Shown here piece by piece: positions 44,328 through 54,461 of a DNA stretch of 64,000 nt. Source of the DNA: Balneola sp. EhC07 (GTDB lineage: Bacteria > Bacteroidota > Rhodothermia > Balneolales > Balneolaceae); contig NZ_LXYG01000020.1 in assembly GCF_001650905.1 (NCBI RefSeq), positions 186,001 to 250,000 on the forward strand, written 5' to 3'. Under the pieces are notes generated by a model. The model was not told the origin of the DNA. It searched no databases and worked only from the letters and a program-made list of their open reading frames with translations. The first letter of the stretch is position 1, and the number at the start of each line of letters is the position of its first letter. A program made the position numbers and the translations under genes.

Positions 44328-47300
44328 TTAGAAGCTTAAGTTAAGATTAAAAGATACTGAACGTGTCCCTGGCAGACCGCCACCTTCCCAGAAAGAGAAA
44401 CCGGTTGTACCGTTTTGGATAGCGGAAGGATCAAGACCGTCAACAGAAGAGTAAATTAGTAAAGCATTATACATACTTACACCAACTGACGCTCTTTTGA
44501 TAGAAATCTTGCTTAACAGATCCTGTGGCAAGTTATAATTAAGATTTACTTCTCTTAATTTTATATAACTAGCATCATATAACCAGTTTTCCTTAACACC
44601 AAACATACGTGCATAATGTGTTTGTGCTTCAGTTAAATAAGAAACAGGATTTCCGTTAGAATCAACACCTTCTACAAGTACACCACCTGAATTAGAAGCA
44701 GCGCTTCCAAGAGCTACACTAGTAACTTCGTTTCCATTAGAGTCCAACACAGGATCTCTTAAAGGATTACCTAATGTATTGTCTCCTACTGTTCCTTCTC
44801 CTAAGCCTGAATAAGCATTAAACATCTTAGTGATAGAGTAGAACTGTCCACCTTTTTGGAATTCTAAGAATGTACCAAGGTTGAAGTTTTTGAAAGAGAT
44901 ATCTGCTCTGAAACCACCTGTGTAATCCGGAAGTAAATATCCAAGATCCTTGTTGTTTTCAATTGAATAAGCACCGTTTGGATTAACAATTTTGTTACCA
45001 TTAGCATCGGTTTCAAATCCAGGAGCTACAATAGCACCCCACTCTTCTCCTTCTCTTGCAAATAAAAACACTCCAAAATAAGCGCGCTCTAATTGACGAC
45101 TGGTTAAGCCATCAGCAAGTTTGTTTACTGTAGAAGTACTAGTTGCCCAGTTCGCAGTAAGATCTACGTTCCAGTCTCTAGTGTTAAGCGGAGTTGCTCC
45201 TAATTGAACTTCAAAACCTTCAGTTGTGAATTCACCTGCATTTACAATCGCAGTGTTATATCCACTTGATCCCGGTACAGTCAAACTAATGATCTCATCT
45301 TCTCTAACAGAGTTATAGTAGTTAAGATCTAACCTAACATTACCGTTTAGGAATCGAAGATCAGCACCAAACTCGTAATCTGAAGAAATAGCAGCTTTCA
45401 GATTGCTGTTATTAATAGAATTTGGAACAAACTGTGTAGGCGAAGAACCATAGTTTCCACCTGAACCGTAAGTCTGCTGAATCTGGTAAGGTCCGATATC
45501 ATCACCCACCTGAGCAACAGAAGCTCTAAGCTTCGCAAAACTCAAGATGTTCTGTGATTGCATGAACTGAAGTTCCGATAGTACAAAACTACCTGAAACA
45601 CCATAATAAAGGTAAGAATTCTCATCTTCAGGTAAAGCTGACGACCAGTCATTTCTTACAGAAAGATCAGCATAAACGATATCTTTCCAACCGATTGTAG
45701 TTGTTCCGTATATACTACGAACATCCTTGTCAGATTTAAAAGAAGATACGTTTGGACGATCAACAGAAGCCGAAATATTAAAATAATTAGCCGTTGATAA
45801 TCCACCAACCGTAGAAGAAGTTAAAGAGTTATATCTTTCCTGACGAAGATTTGCACCTGCAAAACTGTTGAATGTAAAATCTTCAAATTCAGTTTGGTGG
45901 TTAACACCGATCTCGTAGTTAATCTCTTTATTACTTCTTTTAGCGATGCTGTAAGAATCTTGCTCTAAACCACCAGTTGCAATGCGGTCCTCAATTACAA
46001 AATCATAAATATCAGCATGTACTTTAGCTTCTACTGTTAAATTTGATAGAATATTATATCCAATTGTATAGTTACCATAGAAACGATCTCTACTATCCTC
46101 TGGAACATTCTCATATATAGAAAAGAAAGGACTATCCCAATACAAAGGACGAGTATCTGTAGCAGAACGGATGTTCCATGAAGTAAGCGTACCATCAGTA
46201 GCACGGTAGTTACGTAACATATCCATGTCTAGCTGTCTTTGAAACCATTGGTTAAATGATTGTACAGCATTACCTTGAGTTGGTGAGTACCCTTGAGGAG
46301 GACGACCTGAACCTTTAGTATTGATATAGTTTAATCTTACATTAGAAATAAACTTATCATTGTGTCTTAGCCCACCATTAAATCCTAAAGAAGTAACATC
46401 TAGTTCAGAATTTGGCATAACACCGGTTTGTTGCTTGTTATCAATAGAAACTCTGTATGTAGCGTTTCGGCTACCACCACTAATTGAAAGGTAATTATCA
46501 AAAGATAATCCTGTATCAAAGAAGTTTCTTACGTTATCAGGATTTGATTGTAATGGAATAGTTTTACCGTATTCGCTTGTACCGTCACCGTCAACATCAG
46601 CCTGATACCAAGAATACCATGGGCGATACGTTGTACCATCCATTTTTGGACCCCAGCTTTCATCAGCAGCATAGTTAAGCGTATTGTACGTTTGACCATC
46701 AACAGGATCAACTACAGGAATAAAGTTCTGAGTATATCCACCAGCGTACTCATCCTGATACTCAGGAAGAATATATATATTATCAAAAGTAGTAGAACTC
46801 TTGAAATTAACTTCCAGTGGTTGGTTTTCACCTAAACTTCCACCTTTAGTTGTAATCAGGATAACTCCGTTAGAAGCTCTGTTCCCGTATAAAGCAGATG
46901 CAGCAGCACCCTTCAATACAGATACAGACTCAACATCGTCAAGGTTGATATCACCGGCTAGGTTTCCGTAATCACGACCTACTGCCGAGCCTGAAAAACT
47001 TCTGTTATTAATAGGAGTTCCGTCAACTACAAAAAGTGGCTGACCGTCACTAAGACCGTTAGTTCCGCGAAGTCTAATTTTGCTGGAACCACCGATGTTT
47101 GCACCTGATGTACCAATTACCTGAACACCAGACACTTTACCTGCTAATGCACCAACAATGTTAGACTCATTAGCGAGAGTTAAATCGTCACCGCTTACAT
47201 CTTGAACTGCGTAACCGATCGATTTTTCTTCTCTAGATAAACCAAAAGCAGTTACAATTACTTCGTCAAATGCACCGACGGTTGGTTTAAGGCTAATGTT

Positions 47301-47585
47301 AACAGTTTTAGAAGCACTGTTTACAGTTACCTGTGTTTCGAAATTTTCATAACCCACAAATGTAGCTCTTAGAGTGTAAGTTCCGTATGGAATGTTAGTA
47401 AGCTCATAGTTACCATCTAAGTCAGACGGATCACCTTTTTGGAGCTCAACTAACACAACACTTACACCTGTGAAAGCATCACCTGTTGCATCATCAATTA
47501 CTGTACCGGAGATAGTTCCAGTCTGTGCAAATGCACTGGCTGAGAAAAACAATCCCAATACAAAAAGATAGTAGAACTTTTTCAT
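44328..47585 (-). CDS. SusC/RagA-family TonB-dependent outer-membrane transporter, copy 2
   Basis: A 1085-residue receptor with signal peptide (ending AFAQ, residue 20). It has a carboxypeptidase-D-like domain (TISGTVIDDATGDAFTGVS), a TonB-dependent plug (EVIVTAFGLSREEKSIGYAV, IRLRGTNGLSDGQPLFVVDG, ASALYGNRASNGVILITTK) and a barrel ending in FNLNLSF. EEKSIGYAVQ marks the subclass usually paired with SusD-like_2 proteins, which fits the downstream gene. It is about 90 residues longer than copy 1. It may import peptides or oligosaccharides; context gives no substrate. Confidence 0.94.
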   Translation of the reverse strand: MKKFYYLFVLGLFFSASAFAQTGTISGTVIDDATGDAFTGVSVVLVELQKGDPSDLDGNYELTNIPYGTYTLRATFVGYENFETQVTVNSASKTVNISLKPTVGAFDEVIVTAFGLSREEKSIGYAVQDVSGDDLTLANESNIVGALAGKVSGVQVIGTSGANIGGSSKIRLRGTNGLSDGQPLFVVDGTPINNRSFSGSAVGRDYGNLAGDINLDDVESVSVLKGAAASALYGNRASNGVILITTKGGSLGENQPLEVNFKSSTTFDNIYILPEYQDEYAGGYTQNFIPVVDPVDGQTYNTLNYAADESWGPKMDGTTYRPWYSWYQADVDGDGTSEYGKTIPLQSNPDNVRNFFDTGLSFDNYLSISGGSRNATYRVSIDNKQQTGVMPNSELDVTSLGFNGGLRHNDKFISNVRLNYINTKGSGRPPQGYSPTQGNAVQSFNQWFQRQLDMDMLRNYRATDGTLTSWNIRSATDTRPLYWDSPFFSIYENVPEDSRDRFYGNYTIGYNILSNLTVEAKVHADIYDFVIEDRIATGGLEQDSYSIAKRSNKEINYEIGVNHQTEFEDFTFNSFAGANLRQERYNSLTSSTVGGLSTANYFNISASVDRPNVSSFKSDKDVRSIYGTTTIGWKDIVYADLSVRNDWSSALPEDENSYLYYGVSGSFVLSELQFMQSQNILSFAKLRASVAQVGDDIGPYQIQQTYGSGGNYGSSPTQFVPNSINNSNLKAAISSDYEFGADLRFLNGNVRLDLNYYNSVREDEIISLTVPGSSGYNTAIVNAGEFTTEGFEVQLGATPLNTRDWNVDLTANWATSTSTVNKLADGLTSRQLERAYFGVFLFAREGEEWGAIVAPGFETDANGNKIVNPNGAYSIENNKDLGYLLPDYTGGFRADISFKNFNLGTFLEFQKGGQFYSITKMFNAYSGLGEGTVGDNTLGNPLRDPVLDSNGNEVTSVALGSAASNSGGVLVEGVDSNGNPVSYLTEAQTHYARMFGVKENWLYDASYIKLREVNLNYNLPQDLLSKISIKRASVGVSMYNALLIYSSVDGLDPSAIQNGTTGFSFWEGGGLPGTRSVSFNLNLSF

Positions 47586-47594
47586 ATTTATTGT

Positions 47595-47604
47595 ATTTAG
47601 TTAA
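47595..47604 (-). promoter_or_regulatory. TTAACTAAAT leader motif before susC copy 2
   Basis: On the minus strand this reads TTAACTAAAT and ends exactly 9 nt before the ATG, the same spacing as for susC copy 1. Confidence 0.5.
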
Positions 47605-47826
47605 TTATTGTTAGGACTCTGCAATTAAAGAAATAATTTTCTCGATTAAAAGTTTTTTACAAAAAAAATTCGAGCGTCAAACAATAAGATTTTTAAATGA
47701 AACGTTTGATTTTTCAAATTTTTTTTACGTCAAGAAGGAAGAGTGTGATTCTTCTATTACATCCAGATAATTAGAATGTAATTTAACCCTTAAGATAAGA
47801 TCTGTAACTACTGTTGAATTGGGATA

Positions 47827-47863
47827 TAAAAAAGCCTTATCAAATTAATGATAAGGCTTTAGT
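47827..47863 (-). terminator. Terminator of the initiator tRNA
   Basis: Perfect 11-bp stem AAAGCCTTATC / GATAAGGCTTT with an 8-nt loop and, on the minus strand, a T-run. It sits 7 nt past the tRNA 3' end. Confidence 0.85.
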
Positions 47864-47869
47864 TTTTTG

Positions 47870-47942
<73 letters not shown>

Positions 47943-47953
47943 ATGTTGAGTCT

Positions 47954-47961
47954 TAAAGATA
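47954..47961 (-). promoter_or_regulatory. Putative promoter of initiator tRNA-Met
   Basis: Reads TATCTTTA on the minus strand, ending 12 nt before the mature 5' end. A TTG lies 21 nt further upstream, so both the -33 and -7 Bacteroidota elements can be matched here. Confidence 0.6.
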
Positions 47962-48059
47962 CGATTAATTACCGGTTACTATCAACCTTTATTTCGCTTT
48001 TTTTATTAAGGTTTGTCTCTCTATTCTTTATCTTCAGTAAAAATTAAATACAGAGTTTA

Positions 48060-49322
48060 ATGATATCATCAAAAGACGCAATACAACTAGAAGATCAATA
48101 CGGAGCACACAACTATCATCCCCTGCCTGTAGTACTTGAAAAAGGAAAAGGAGTTTTTGTTTGGGATCCTGAAGGGAATAAATACTTCGATTTTTTATCT
48201 GCTTATTCAGCTGTAAACCAGGGACATTGTCATCCTAAGATCACAAAAGCTTTAGTTGATCAGGCTCACACACTCACTCTGACTTCCAGAGCATTTTATA
48301 ATAATGTATTAGGTGAGTATGAAAAGTACATGAGTGAATATTTCGGGTTTGATAAAGTACTTCCTATGAATACCGGAGCTGAAGGTGTAGAAACAGCTAT
48401 CAAAGTGTGCAGAAAATGGGCCTATGAGAAAAAAGGAATTAAAGAAAATGAAGCTCAGATCATAGTTTGTGAAGATAATTTTCATGGAAGAACAACTACT
48501 GTAATTTCCTTTTCAAACGATCCTGATGCAAAAAAGAATTTCGGCCCGTATACCCCCGGATTCATAAAGATACCTTACAATGACTTAAAAGCACTTGAAG
48601 AGGCTTTGAAAGAACCAAATGTTGCAGGATTCCTGGTTGAACCCATTCAGGGAGAAGCCGGTGTTGTAGTTCCGGATGAAAACTTCATCTCTGAGTCTGC
48701 TCGTCTGTGTAAAGAAGCTAATGCCTTATTTATTGCTGATGAAATCCAAACTGGAATTGCACGAACCGGTGGTCTATTGGCAGTTTGTGGTGATTGTTCT
48801 TGTAGTGGTCATTGCGAAAGACAAAATTCATATACTAAGCCTAACATTCTAATTTTAGGTAAAGCATTATCAGGTGGGGCATATCCTGTTTCTGCAATTC
48901 TCGCAGATGATAATGTAATGGATGTAATAAAACCGGGGCAACATGGATCCACATATGGTGGAAATCCATTAGGATGTAAAGTAGCCATGACTGCGCTTGA
49001 AGTAGTGGATGATGAAAATCTCGCTCAAAATGCACGAACTTTAGGGAATCTATTCAGGTCAGAGATGAAGAAACTTGTGGATTCTTCTGATCTTTTTGTG
49101 AAAGTACGAGGAAAAGGTTTGTTGAATGCTGTTATTATTAATGACAACCCTGAAAGCGATACTGCCTGGAGATTCTGTTTAGCATTAAAAGAAAACGGAT
49201 TGCTTGCAAAACCTACTCATGGAAATATAATAAGGTTTGCACCTCCATTAGTTATGACTGAATCCCAACTTATGGATTGTGTGGAAATTATTCGCAAAAC
49301 CCTTGAGAATTTTTCCAAATAA
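48060..49322 (+). CDS. rocD: Ornithine aminotransferase with Cys-rich insert
   Basis: A PLP-dependent class III aminotransferase converting ornithine and 2-oxoglutarate to glutamate semialdehyde and glutamate. The 420-residue protein has [42 protein letters not shown] (cofactor phosphate loop), [16 protein letters not shown], the PLP Asp in FIADEIQTG and the Schiff-base Lys in [12 protein letters not shown] (about 265). Between the Asp and Lys motifs lies a short insert with four Cys and a His ([15 protein letters not shown], about 241-255), absent from well-studied OATs. A lysine aminotransferase gene follows on the same strand. Confidence 0.9.
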   Translation: MISSKDAIQLEDQYGAHNYHPLPVVLEKGKGVFVWDPEGNKYFDFLSAYSAVNQGHCHPKITKALVDQAHTLTLTSRAFYNNVLGEYEKYMSEYFGFDKVLPMNTGAEGVETAIKVCRKWAYEKKGIKENEAQIIVCEDNFHGRTTTVISFSNDPDAKKNFGPYTPGFIKIPYNDLKALEEALKEPNVAGFLVEPIQGEAGVVVPDENFISESARLCKEANALFIADEIQTGIARTGGLLAVCGDCSCSGHCERQNSYTKPNILILGKALSGGAYPVSAILADDNVMDVIKPGQHGSTYGGNPLGCKVAMTALEVVDDENLAQNARTLGNLFRSEMKKLVDSSDLFVKVRGKGLLNAVIINDNPESDTAWRFCLALKENGLLAKPTHGNIIRFAPPLVMTESQLMDCVEIIRKTLENFSK

Positions 49323-49343
49323 AGGTTTAAACCGTTTAAACCT
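49323..49343. repeat. Palindrome downstream of rocD
   Basis: AGGTTTAA-accg-TTTAAACCT forms a hairpin right after the stop, followed seven nucleotides later by a T-run. It may act as a weak terminator between rocD and the lysine aminotransferase gene. Confidence 0.5.
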
Positions 49344-49413
49344 ATTGGCGTTTTTTTCCTGATTTGATAGCTTATCAGCGAAAATTAAACTGCTTATATC
49401 AAAAATACTTTAA

Positions 49414-50763
49414 ATGGCTAAAATAAAAAATATTCAACCTGCTCAGGTACGAGAGGTTTTGGGGAAACATCTACTCACCGACGGTTTCGATATGGTGCTT
49501 GATCTTGAAGAAAGTAAAGGGGCTTATCTTCATGATTCAAAATCCGGAAAAAAATATCTGGACTTCTTTACTTTTTTCGCATCTAATCCTTTGGGGATGA
49601 ACCACCCTAAAATTGCAGGAGATGCTGACTTTGTTTCATTGTTGGGTAAGACTGCAATCAACAAACCATCAAATTCTGATGTATACACAGAAGAACTTGC
49701 CGGTTTTATGAGTTCGTTCAGCAGAGTTGCTGTGCCTGAACATCTCCCCCACTCTTTCTTTATATCAGGCGGAGCACTAGCTGTTGAAAATGCAATGAAA
49801 GTGGCTTTTGACTGGAAAGTTCAGAAAAATTTCCAAAAAGGTTATCGTCATGAAATTGGCCATAAAGTGCTTCATTTTGAAAAGGCTTTTCATGGTCGTT
49901 CAGGTTATACACTTTCTGTTACCAATACTGTACCTAATAAGGTAAAGTATTTCCCAAAGTTTGACTGGCCACGCGTTATCAGTCCGGCTACCAGTTTCCC
50001 GGAAACACCGGAATCTTTGAAGTCTGTGATAGCAGAAGAAAAATTAGCTATCGCACAGGCCGAGAGATTTTTTGAAATACACAAAGATGACATTGCTTGT
50101 ATTTTGATCGAGCCAATACAGGGTGAAGGTGGTGATCGTCATTTCAGAGTTGAGTTCCACCAAGCTCTTCGTGATCTGGCTGACAAGCATGAAGCTCTTC
50201 TTATATATGATGAGGTTCAAACCGGTGTTGGAATGACCGGAAAATTCTGGGCTCACGAACATTATGTAAAGCCCGATATTCTCTCTTTTGGTAAAAAAGC
50301 ACAGGTTTGCGGGATTTTAGCCGGACCTCGTGTTGATGAAGTAGAAACAAATTGCTTCCAAGTTTCTTCCAGAATTAACTCTACCTGGGGTGGCAATCTG
50401 GTAGACATGGTTCGCTTTGGTAGAATTCTGGATATTATCGAAGAAGATAATCTTGTAGCCAATGCAGCTAAAGTAGGAGATCACCTTCTGTCCAAACTTC
50501 AGAAAATGGCAGATGATCATGAGCATCTTTCCAATCCAAGAGGAAAAGGCTTATTCGCTGCTATCGACCTTCCTGATTCTCATTCAAGAGATGCTGTTAT
50601 CAGTCAATGTATAGAAAATGGTTTGATGATATTGGCTTGTGGAACGAATACTGTACGTTTTCGTCCGCCACTGACAATTACTTCTGAACAAATTGACGAA
50701 GGTTTGGATATTCTGGAAAAGGCTTATAAGTCTTCTTTGGATAAGTGTCCTATAGCTGGCTAG
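49414..50763 (+). CDS. lat: L-lysine 6-transaminase
   Basis: Transfers the epsilon-amino group of lysine to 2-oxoglutarate, giving allysine, which cyclises to piperideine-6-carboxylate en route to 2-aminoadipate. The 449-residue product has the lysine 6-transaminase N-terminus (QVREVLGKHLLTDGFDMVLDLEESKG) and FASNPLGMNHPKI. It also has FISGGALAVENAMK, FHGRSGYTLSVTNT, EPIQGEGGDRHFR, the PLP Asp in LLIYDEVQTGVGMTGKFWAHE and the Lys in SFGKKAQVCGI (near 296). It lies 91 bp after rocD. Together they suggest catabolism of the two basic amino acids, although no dehydrogenase for the product is nearby. Confidence 0.9.
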   Translation: MAKIKNIQPAQVREVLGKHLLTDGFDMVLDLEESKGAYLHDSKSGKKYLDFFTFFASNPLGMNHPKIAGDADFVSLLGKTAINKPSNSDVYTEELAGFMSSFSRVAVPEHLPHSFFISGGALAVENAMKVAFDWKVQKNFQKGYRHEIGHKVLHFEKAFHGRSGYTLSVTNTVPNKVKYFPKFDWPRVISPATSFPETPESLKSVIAEEKLAIAQAERFFEIHKDDIACILIEPIQGEGGDRHFRVEFHQALRDLADKHEALLIYDEVQTGVGMTGKFWAHEHYVKPDILSFGKKAQVCGILAGPRVDEVETNCFQVSSRINSTWGGNLVDMVRFGRILDIIEEDNLVANAAKVGDHLLSKLQKMADDHEHLSNPRGKGLFAAIDLPDSHSRDAVISQCIENGLMILACGTNTVRFRPPLTITSEQIDEGLDILEKAYKSSLDKCPIAG

Positions 50764-50773
50764 ATTCTTTATT

Positions 50774-50802
50774 AGTATGGACATGGTATTCATGTCCATA
50801 CT
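50774..50802. terminator. Perfect 12-bp hairpin between lat and the SDR gene
   Basis: AGTATGGACATG-gtatt-CATGTCCATACT lies between convergent genes. The flanking T/A runs are weak, so it is a likely bidirectional terminator. Confidence 0.65.
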
Positions 50803-50820
50803 ATTTCATTTAAATCTTTT

Positions 50821-51540
50821 CTAGACTAACTGATGACTTTCGGGCTGTATAACTATCTCATTCATAACAGATCCTGAAAGTTGATTTACTCCGTAATACA
50901 CTGCTTCTGCAACTTCTTCCGGAGTTAACATCATCTCTTTTTTCACTTTCATATCTACCCGATCATCTTCCCAAAAAGCGGTATTTACTCCACCCAAATA
51001 GAATAATGAGTATTTTGTCTTTCCTCTCCTTTGTTCTTCAATAAGTGCTTTTACAAATCCCTGAATAGCAAATTTAGAAGCTGAATAAACCGAAGCATTT
51101 TTCATAACATATTTTCCCATCGTGCCGGGGAAAAATATCACATTGGTTGGCTCGTCGGTATTCATGTGCTTCATCACGGTTTGAGTAACCAAAAAGGTAC
51201 CATACACATTTACATCAATGACTTCTTTGGCTGCTTTCGGATCAATATCCATGAACGGTTTTATAATTCCCTGTCCGAATGCATTAATCAACACATCGAT
51301 CTTACCGAGATTATCTTCGATCTCCTGAGCCATATTTGCTACAGAATTCTGATCGGTGGCATCAACTTGAATGGCAAATGCTTCTCCTCCATTGTCATTG
51401 ATCTCTTTAGCTATTTCTTCTGCTTTGGATTTATTACGAGCTGCTAGGATTACCTTTGCTCCTTCCTTGGCAAATCTCTTTGCCGTTGCTGAGCCAATTC
51501 CGCCTGAGCCACCTACGATAAGTACGATCTTATTTTTCAT
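50821..51540 (-). CDS. Short-chain dehydrogenase/reductase
   Basis: A 239-residue classical SDR. The Rossmann-fold cofactor loop is VGGSGGIGSATAKRFA (residues 9-24). The structural motif is NAFGQGI near 88. The catalytic Tyr and Lys are in YSASKFA (near 150), with Ser/Thr-type residues upstream. An Arg (LAARNKSKAE) after beta-2 suggests NADPH preference. The substrate is unknown. It is convergent with lat and separated from purL by a repeat-rich gap. Confidence 0.88.
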   Translation of the reverse strand: MKNKIVLIVGGSGGIGSATAKRFAKEGAKVILAARNKSKAEEIAKEINDNGGEAFAIQVDATDQNSVANMAQEIEDNLGKIDVLINAFGQGIIKPFMDIDPKAAKEVIDVNVYGTFLVTQTVMKHMNTDEPTNVIFFPGTMGKYVMKNASVYSASKFAIQGFVKALIEEQRRGKTKYSLFYLGGVNTAFWEDDRVDMKVKKEMMLTPEEVAEAVYYGVNQLSGSVMNEIVIQPESHQLV

Positions 51541-51739
51541 AAATAACTTCTCTGTCCTTCTTGATGAATAGTCAGATTGGTAAATGAAAATTAGACAGGA
51601 TTTCGTTCCAAGTTTTTGATGTATGAAGGAATAGATTTTATAATGTCTATTTTACTAAAAAGCTACAATCGAAATTATTAGGTAGTCCGAAACCTTAAGA
51701 GGTTAACAATTCGATTCTACTTGATAGCCTTTACCAAAG

Positions 51740-51760
51740 ATCCTGAAATAAATTCAGGAT
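51740..51760. repeat. Intergenic palindrome ATCCTGAA-N5-TTCAGGAT
   Basis: A perfect 8-bp inverted repeat with a 5-nt loop (ATCCTGAA, ataaa, TTCAGGAT) inside the 320-bp gap between the SDR and purL genes. Its form resembles small dispersed palindromic repeats in other genomes. It is not adjacent to a T-run, so a terminator role is unlikely. Confidence 0.55.
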
Positions 51761-51783
51761 GACCCTCTTCTACCTCTATCTCA

Positions 51784-51860
51784 AATCTTACGTCTTAACT
51801 CTTATATCCTAAATCTTAAGTCTTAGATCTTAAATCTTAAGTCTTAGATCTTAAATCTTT
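51784..51860. repeat. Eleven-copy heptamer tandem repeat at the purL stop
   Basis: Eleven contiguous 7-bp units of the form NNTCTTA (aatctta, cgtctta, actctta, tatccta, aatctta, agtctta, gatctta, aatctta, agtctta, gatctta, aatcttt). The downstream half has a 21-bp superperiod: three heptamers repeated nearly twice. On the purL strand it reads TAAGANN and starts at the stop codon itself. It encodes nothing and may reflect slipped-strand expansion. Confidence 0.85.
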
Positions 51861-54097
51861 TACCCCATAATCCCGGGAAGAACACCCTCGTAGATCTCAG
51901 ACATTTCTTCAACATCTAAGCTTCCAACTTCTTCTATCACCATTTTTTTATCTCCTGTAACGGTACCGAGTACATGAGTAGGAACTTCATGCTGTCCAAA
52001 ATGAGAGATAACTGTTGGTAAATCGTCCGGTTTAAGAGTAATAAGAACTCCGGATTGTGCTTCACTGAAAAGAACTTCATGGTCTGTTCCCGCAAGATCT
52101 TTAACCGATACCTTCACTCCTTTTTTAGAGAAGATCGCTTTCTCAGCAAGTGCTATTACAAGTCCGCCATCAGAAATATCGTGTGCCGATTTGATCCAAC
52201 CCTTTTTTATAGCATCCAATAGTGATTCCTGAAGTTTTACTTCAAAGGGAATATCTAAATCGGGAGCATCACCGGTTGTTAAACCATGGATCTTTTTAAG
52301 ATACTCTGTCCCTCCTAATCCTTTTCGTTGGGCGCCGATATACATTACAACATCACCGTCATTTTTAAATCCCGGAGTTGTAGTATGGTTTTCAACATCT
52401 TCGATCAAACCTAACATCCCGATTATCGGAGATGGAAAAATGGCGCTGTTCGGATTTTCATTGTAGAAACTCACATTTCCGCCGGTCACCGGAGTATTAA
52501 GTGCTTTACAAGCATCTCCCATTCCGCCAAGTGCTTCCTTGAATGTCCAGTAAACTTCCGGCTTGTAAGGATTTCCAAAATTCAGACAGTTTGTGATAGC
52601 TAACGGCTTTCCTCCTGAACACACAACGTTCCTTGCTGATTCAATAACAGCAATTTGACCACCACGACGAGGATTCAAATAAACGTATCTGCCATTGCAA
52701 TCAGTCTTTGCTACCAAGCCCCTGTTTGTTCCTTTTACGCGGATCACACCTGCATCTGAAGCTCCCGGAGCAGTTACTGTATTCGTTCTTACAGTTGTAT
52801 CATATTGTTCATGAACCCACTTTTTTGAAGCAACATTTACAGAGCTCAATAAAGTTTTGATCGTTTCCTGATGATCACTTGGATGTTTCAGACTGCTAGT
52901 ATCAAAATTCTGAACTTCATCCAGATATTCCGGTTTTTTAGTTTCTCTGATATATTGAGGAGCTCCGCCTCCAAGAACTAAATGCTCAGCAAACATGTCG
53001 CCTTTCACTTCACCGTCTTTCATATAGGTTACTTTATCGGTATCCACAACTTCACCGATCACAACCCCATGAAGATCCCACTTTTCATATACATCAATAA
53101 CTTCCTGCTCACGTCCTTTTTCGGCTACGATCAACATTCTTTCCTGACTTTCTGAAAGCAGTAATTCGTAGGCTGTCATTCCTTCTTCACGCGCCGGAAC
53201 TTTGTCCAAGTCAATCAACATTCCCTGTCCACCTTTTGCAGTCATTTCAGAAGTGGAACATGCAATTCCTGCCGCTCCCATGTCCTGCATTCCAACTACT
53301 GCGCCGGTTTTCAAAACTTCAAGGCTGGCTTCCAGTAATAATTTCTCAGTGAACGGGTCACCAACCTGTACACTTGGTCGTTTTGCTTCGCTTTCTTCGC
53401 TGATCTCTTCGGATGCAAAAGTAGCGCCGTGTATTCCATCTCGACCTGTACTTGCTCCAACTATGATCACCGGATTTCCGATTCCCTCAGAAATAGCAGA
53501 AACTGTTTTTCCGGCTTCCACCAGTCCGATACTCATCGCATTTACAAGTGGATTTCCTTCGTAACTCTCATCGAAATACACTTCACCACCGATTACCGGA
53601 ATACCGAATGAGTTTCCGTAATCACCAATTCCGCGAACAACGCCATCCAGTAAATAACGAACTCTTGGATTCTCTAAACTTCCGAACCTCAATGAATTCA
53701 GACTTGCAACAGGACGAGCTCCCATCGTAAAAATATCTCTGTGAATTCCTCCTACTCCTGTCGCTGCTCCCTGATAAGGTTCGATCGCTGACGGGTGATT
53801 GTGACTCTCGATCTTAAAAGCGCATCCGAGTCCATCGCCGATATCAACAAGACCTGCATTTTCTTCACCTGCTCCAACCAGCATGTGCTCACCTTCGCGA
53901 GGAAGTTTTTTAAGTTCAACAATTGAATTCTTGTAAGAACAATGCTCACTCCACATCACAGAATACACTCCCAATTCCGTAAATGTGGGAACCCGACCTA
54001 AGCGGGTCTTTATCATTTCAAATTCTTCTTCGTTTAATCCGTGTTCGAGGGCAAGTTCAAGATTTACTTCCGGTTCTTTTACAGTAGCGTCAGCCAT
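51860..54097 (-). CDS. purL: Phosphoribosylformylglycinamidine synthase subunit PurL
   Basis: ATP-dependent amination of FGAR to FGAM in purine synthesis, working with separate PurS and PurQ subunits that are not in this window. It has 745 residues from the ATG at 54097 ([12 protein letters not shown]), the usual length for small PurL. The 17-codon upstream extension lacks family similarity. Motifs: the catalytic-His region [41 protein letters not shown] (nucleotide site), [33 protein letters not shown] and [16 protein letters not shown]. The stop lies within the heptamer repeat. Confidence 0.95.
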   Translation of the reverse strand: MADATVKEPEVNLELALEHGLNEEEFEMIKTRLGRVPTFTELGVYSVMWSEHCSYKNSIVELKKLPREGEHMLVGAGEENAGLVDIGDGLGCAFKIESHNHPSAIEPYQGAATGVGGIHRDIFTMGARPVASLNSLRFGSLENPRVRYLLDGVVRGIGDYGNSFGIPVIGGEVYFDESYEGNPLVNAMSIGLVEAGKTVSAISEGIGNPVIIVGASTGRDGIHGATFASEEISEESEAKRPSVQVGDPFTEKLLLEASLEVLKTGAVVGMQDMGAAGIACSTSEMTAKGGQGMLIDLDKVPAREEGMTAYELLLSESQERMLIVAEKGREQEVIDVYEKWDLHGVVIGEVVDTDKVTYMKDGEVKGDMFAEHLVLGGGAPQYIRETKKPEYLDEVQNFDTSSLKHPSDHQETIKTLLSSVNVASKKWVHEQYDTTVRTNTVTAPGASDAGVIRVKGTNRGLVAKTDCNGRYVYLNPRRGGQIAVIESARNVVCSGGKPLAITNCLNFGNPYKPEVYWTFKEALGGMGDACKALNTPVTGGNVSFYNENPNSAIFPSPIIGMLGLIEDVENHTTTPGFKNDGDVVMYIGAQRKGLGGTEYLKKIHGLTTGDAPDLDIPFEVKLQESLLDAIKKGWIKSAHDISDGGLVIALAEKAIFSKKGVKVSVKDLAGTDHEVLFSEAQSGVLITLKPDDLPTVISHFGQHEVPTHVLGTVTGDKKMVIEEVGSLDVEEMSEIYEGVLPGIMG

Positions 54098-54148
54098 GAA
54101 TGTAGTTAGCTTGGGAGTTTGAATTTGAGGAAATTTTCTGCAATTCAA

Positions 54149-54461
54149 CAGAAACTTTAAGGTACGATGATTTTAAAAGAATTAGGAATGAAAAATTTTT
54201 TATTGAGAATTTAAACAAGGAGGTCCTTCATGTCCGACTTAGATTGCTTTTTACAGCGGACTAAAGTCCTTGCTTGTTTACCTGACTAAATTTGCAACAT
54301 TATTTAAGACCTGGTCATGTTAACCCGAGAGGAATTTATTCCGAACGGTTTTGAGGTATACCCTTAGCAAAAAAGACTAAAGTCCCAGACTAAAATTTAA
54401 TCACATTAAGATCTGAGCTAACAATCCAAGGAATCAGAAATAAAATCAATGCAATCAGTGA
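54149..54461. other. Intergenic region with GACTAAAGTCC repeats
   Basis: 313 bp between purL and the M1 peptidase gene, holding no gene. The palindrome GGACTAAAGTCC lies at 54258-54269, and a near copy, AGACTAAAGTCCC, lies at 54375-54386, followed by GACTAAAATTT. A further GACTAAATTT lies at 54284. No promoter box of the TAnnTTTG type stands out apart from TACCTTAA on the minus strand near 54160, which could serve purL. Confidence 0.5.
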
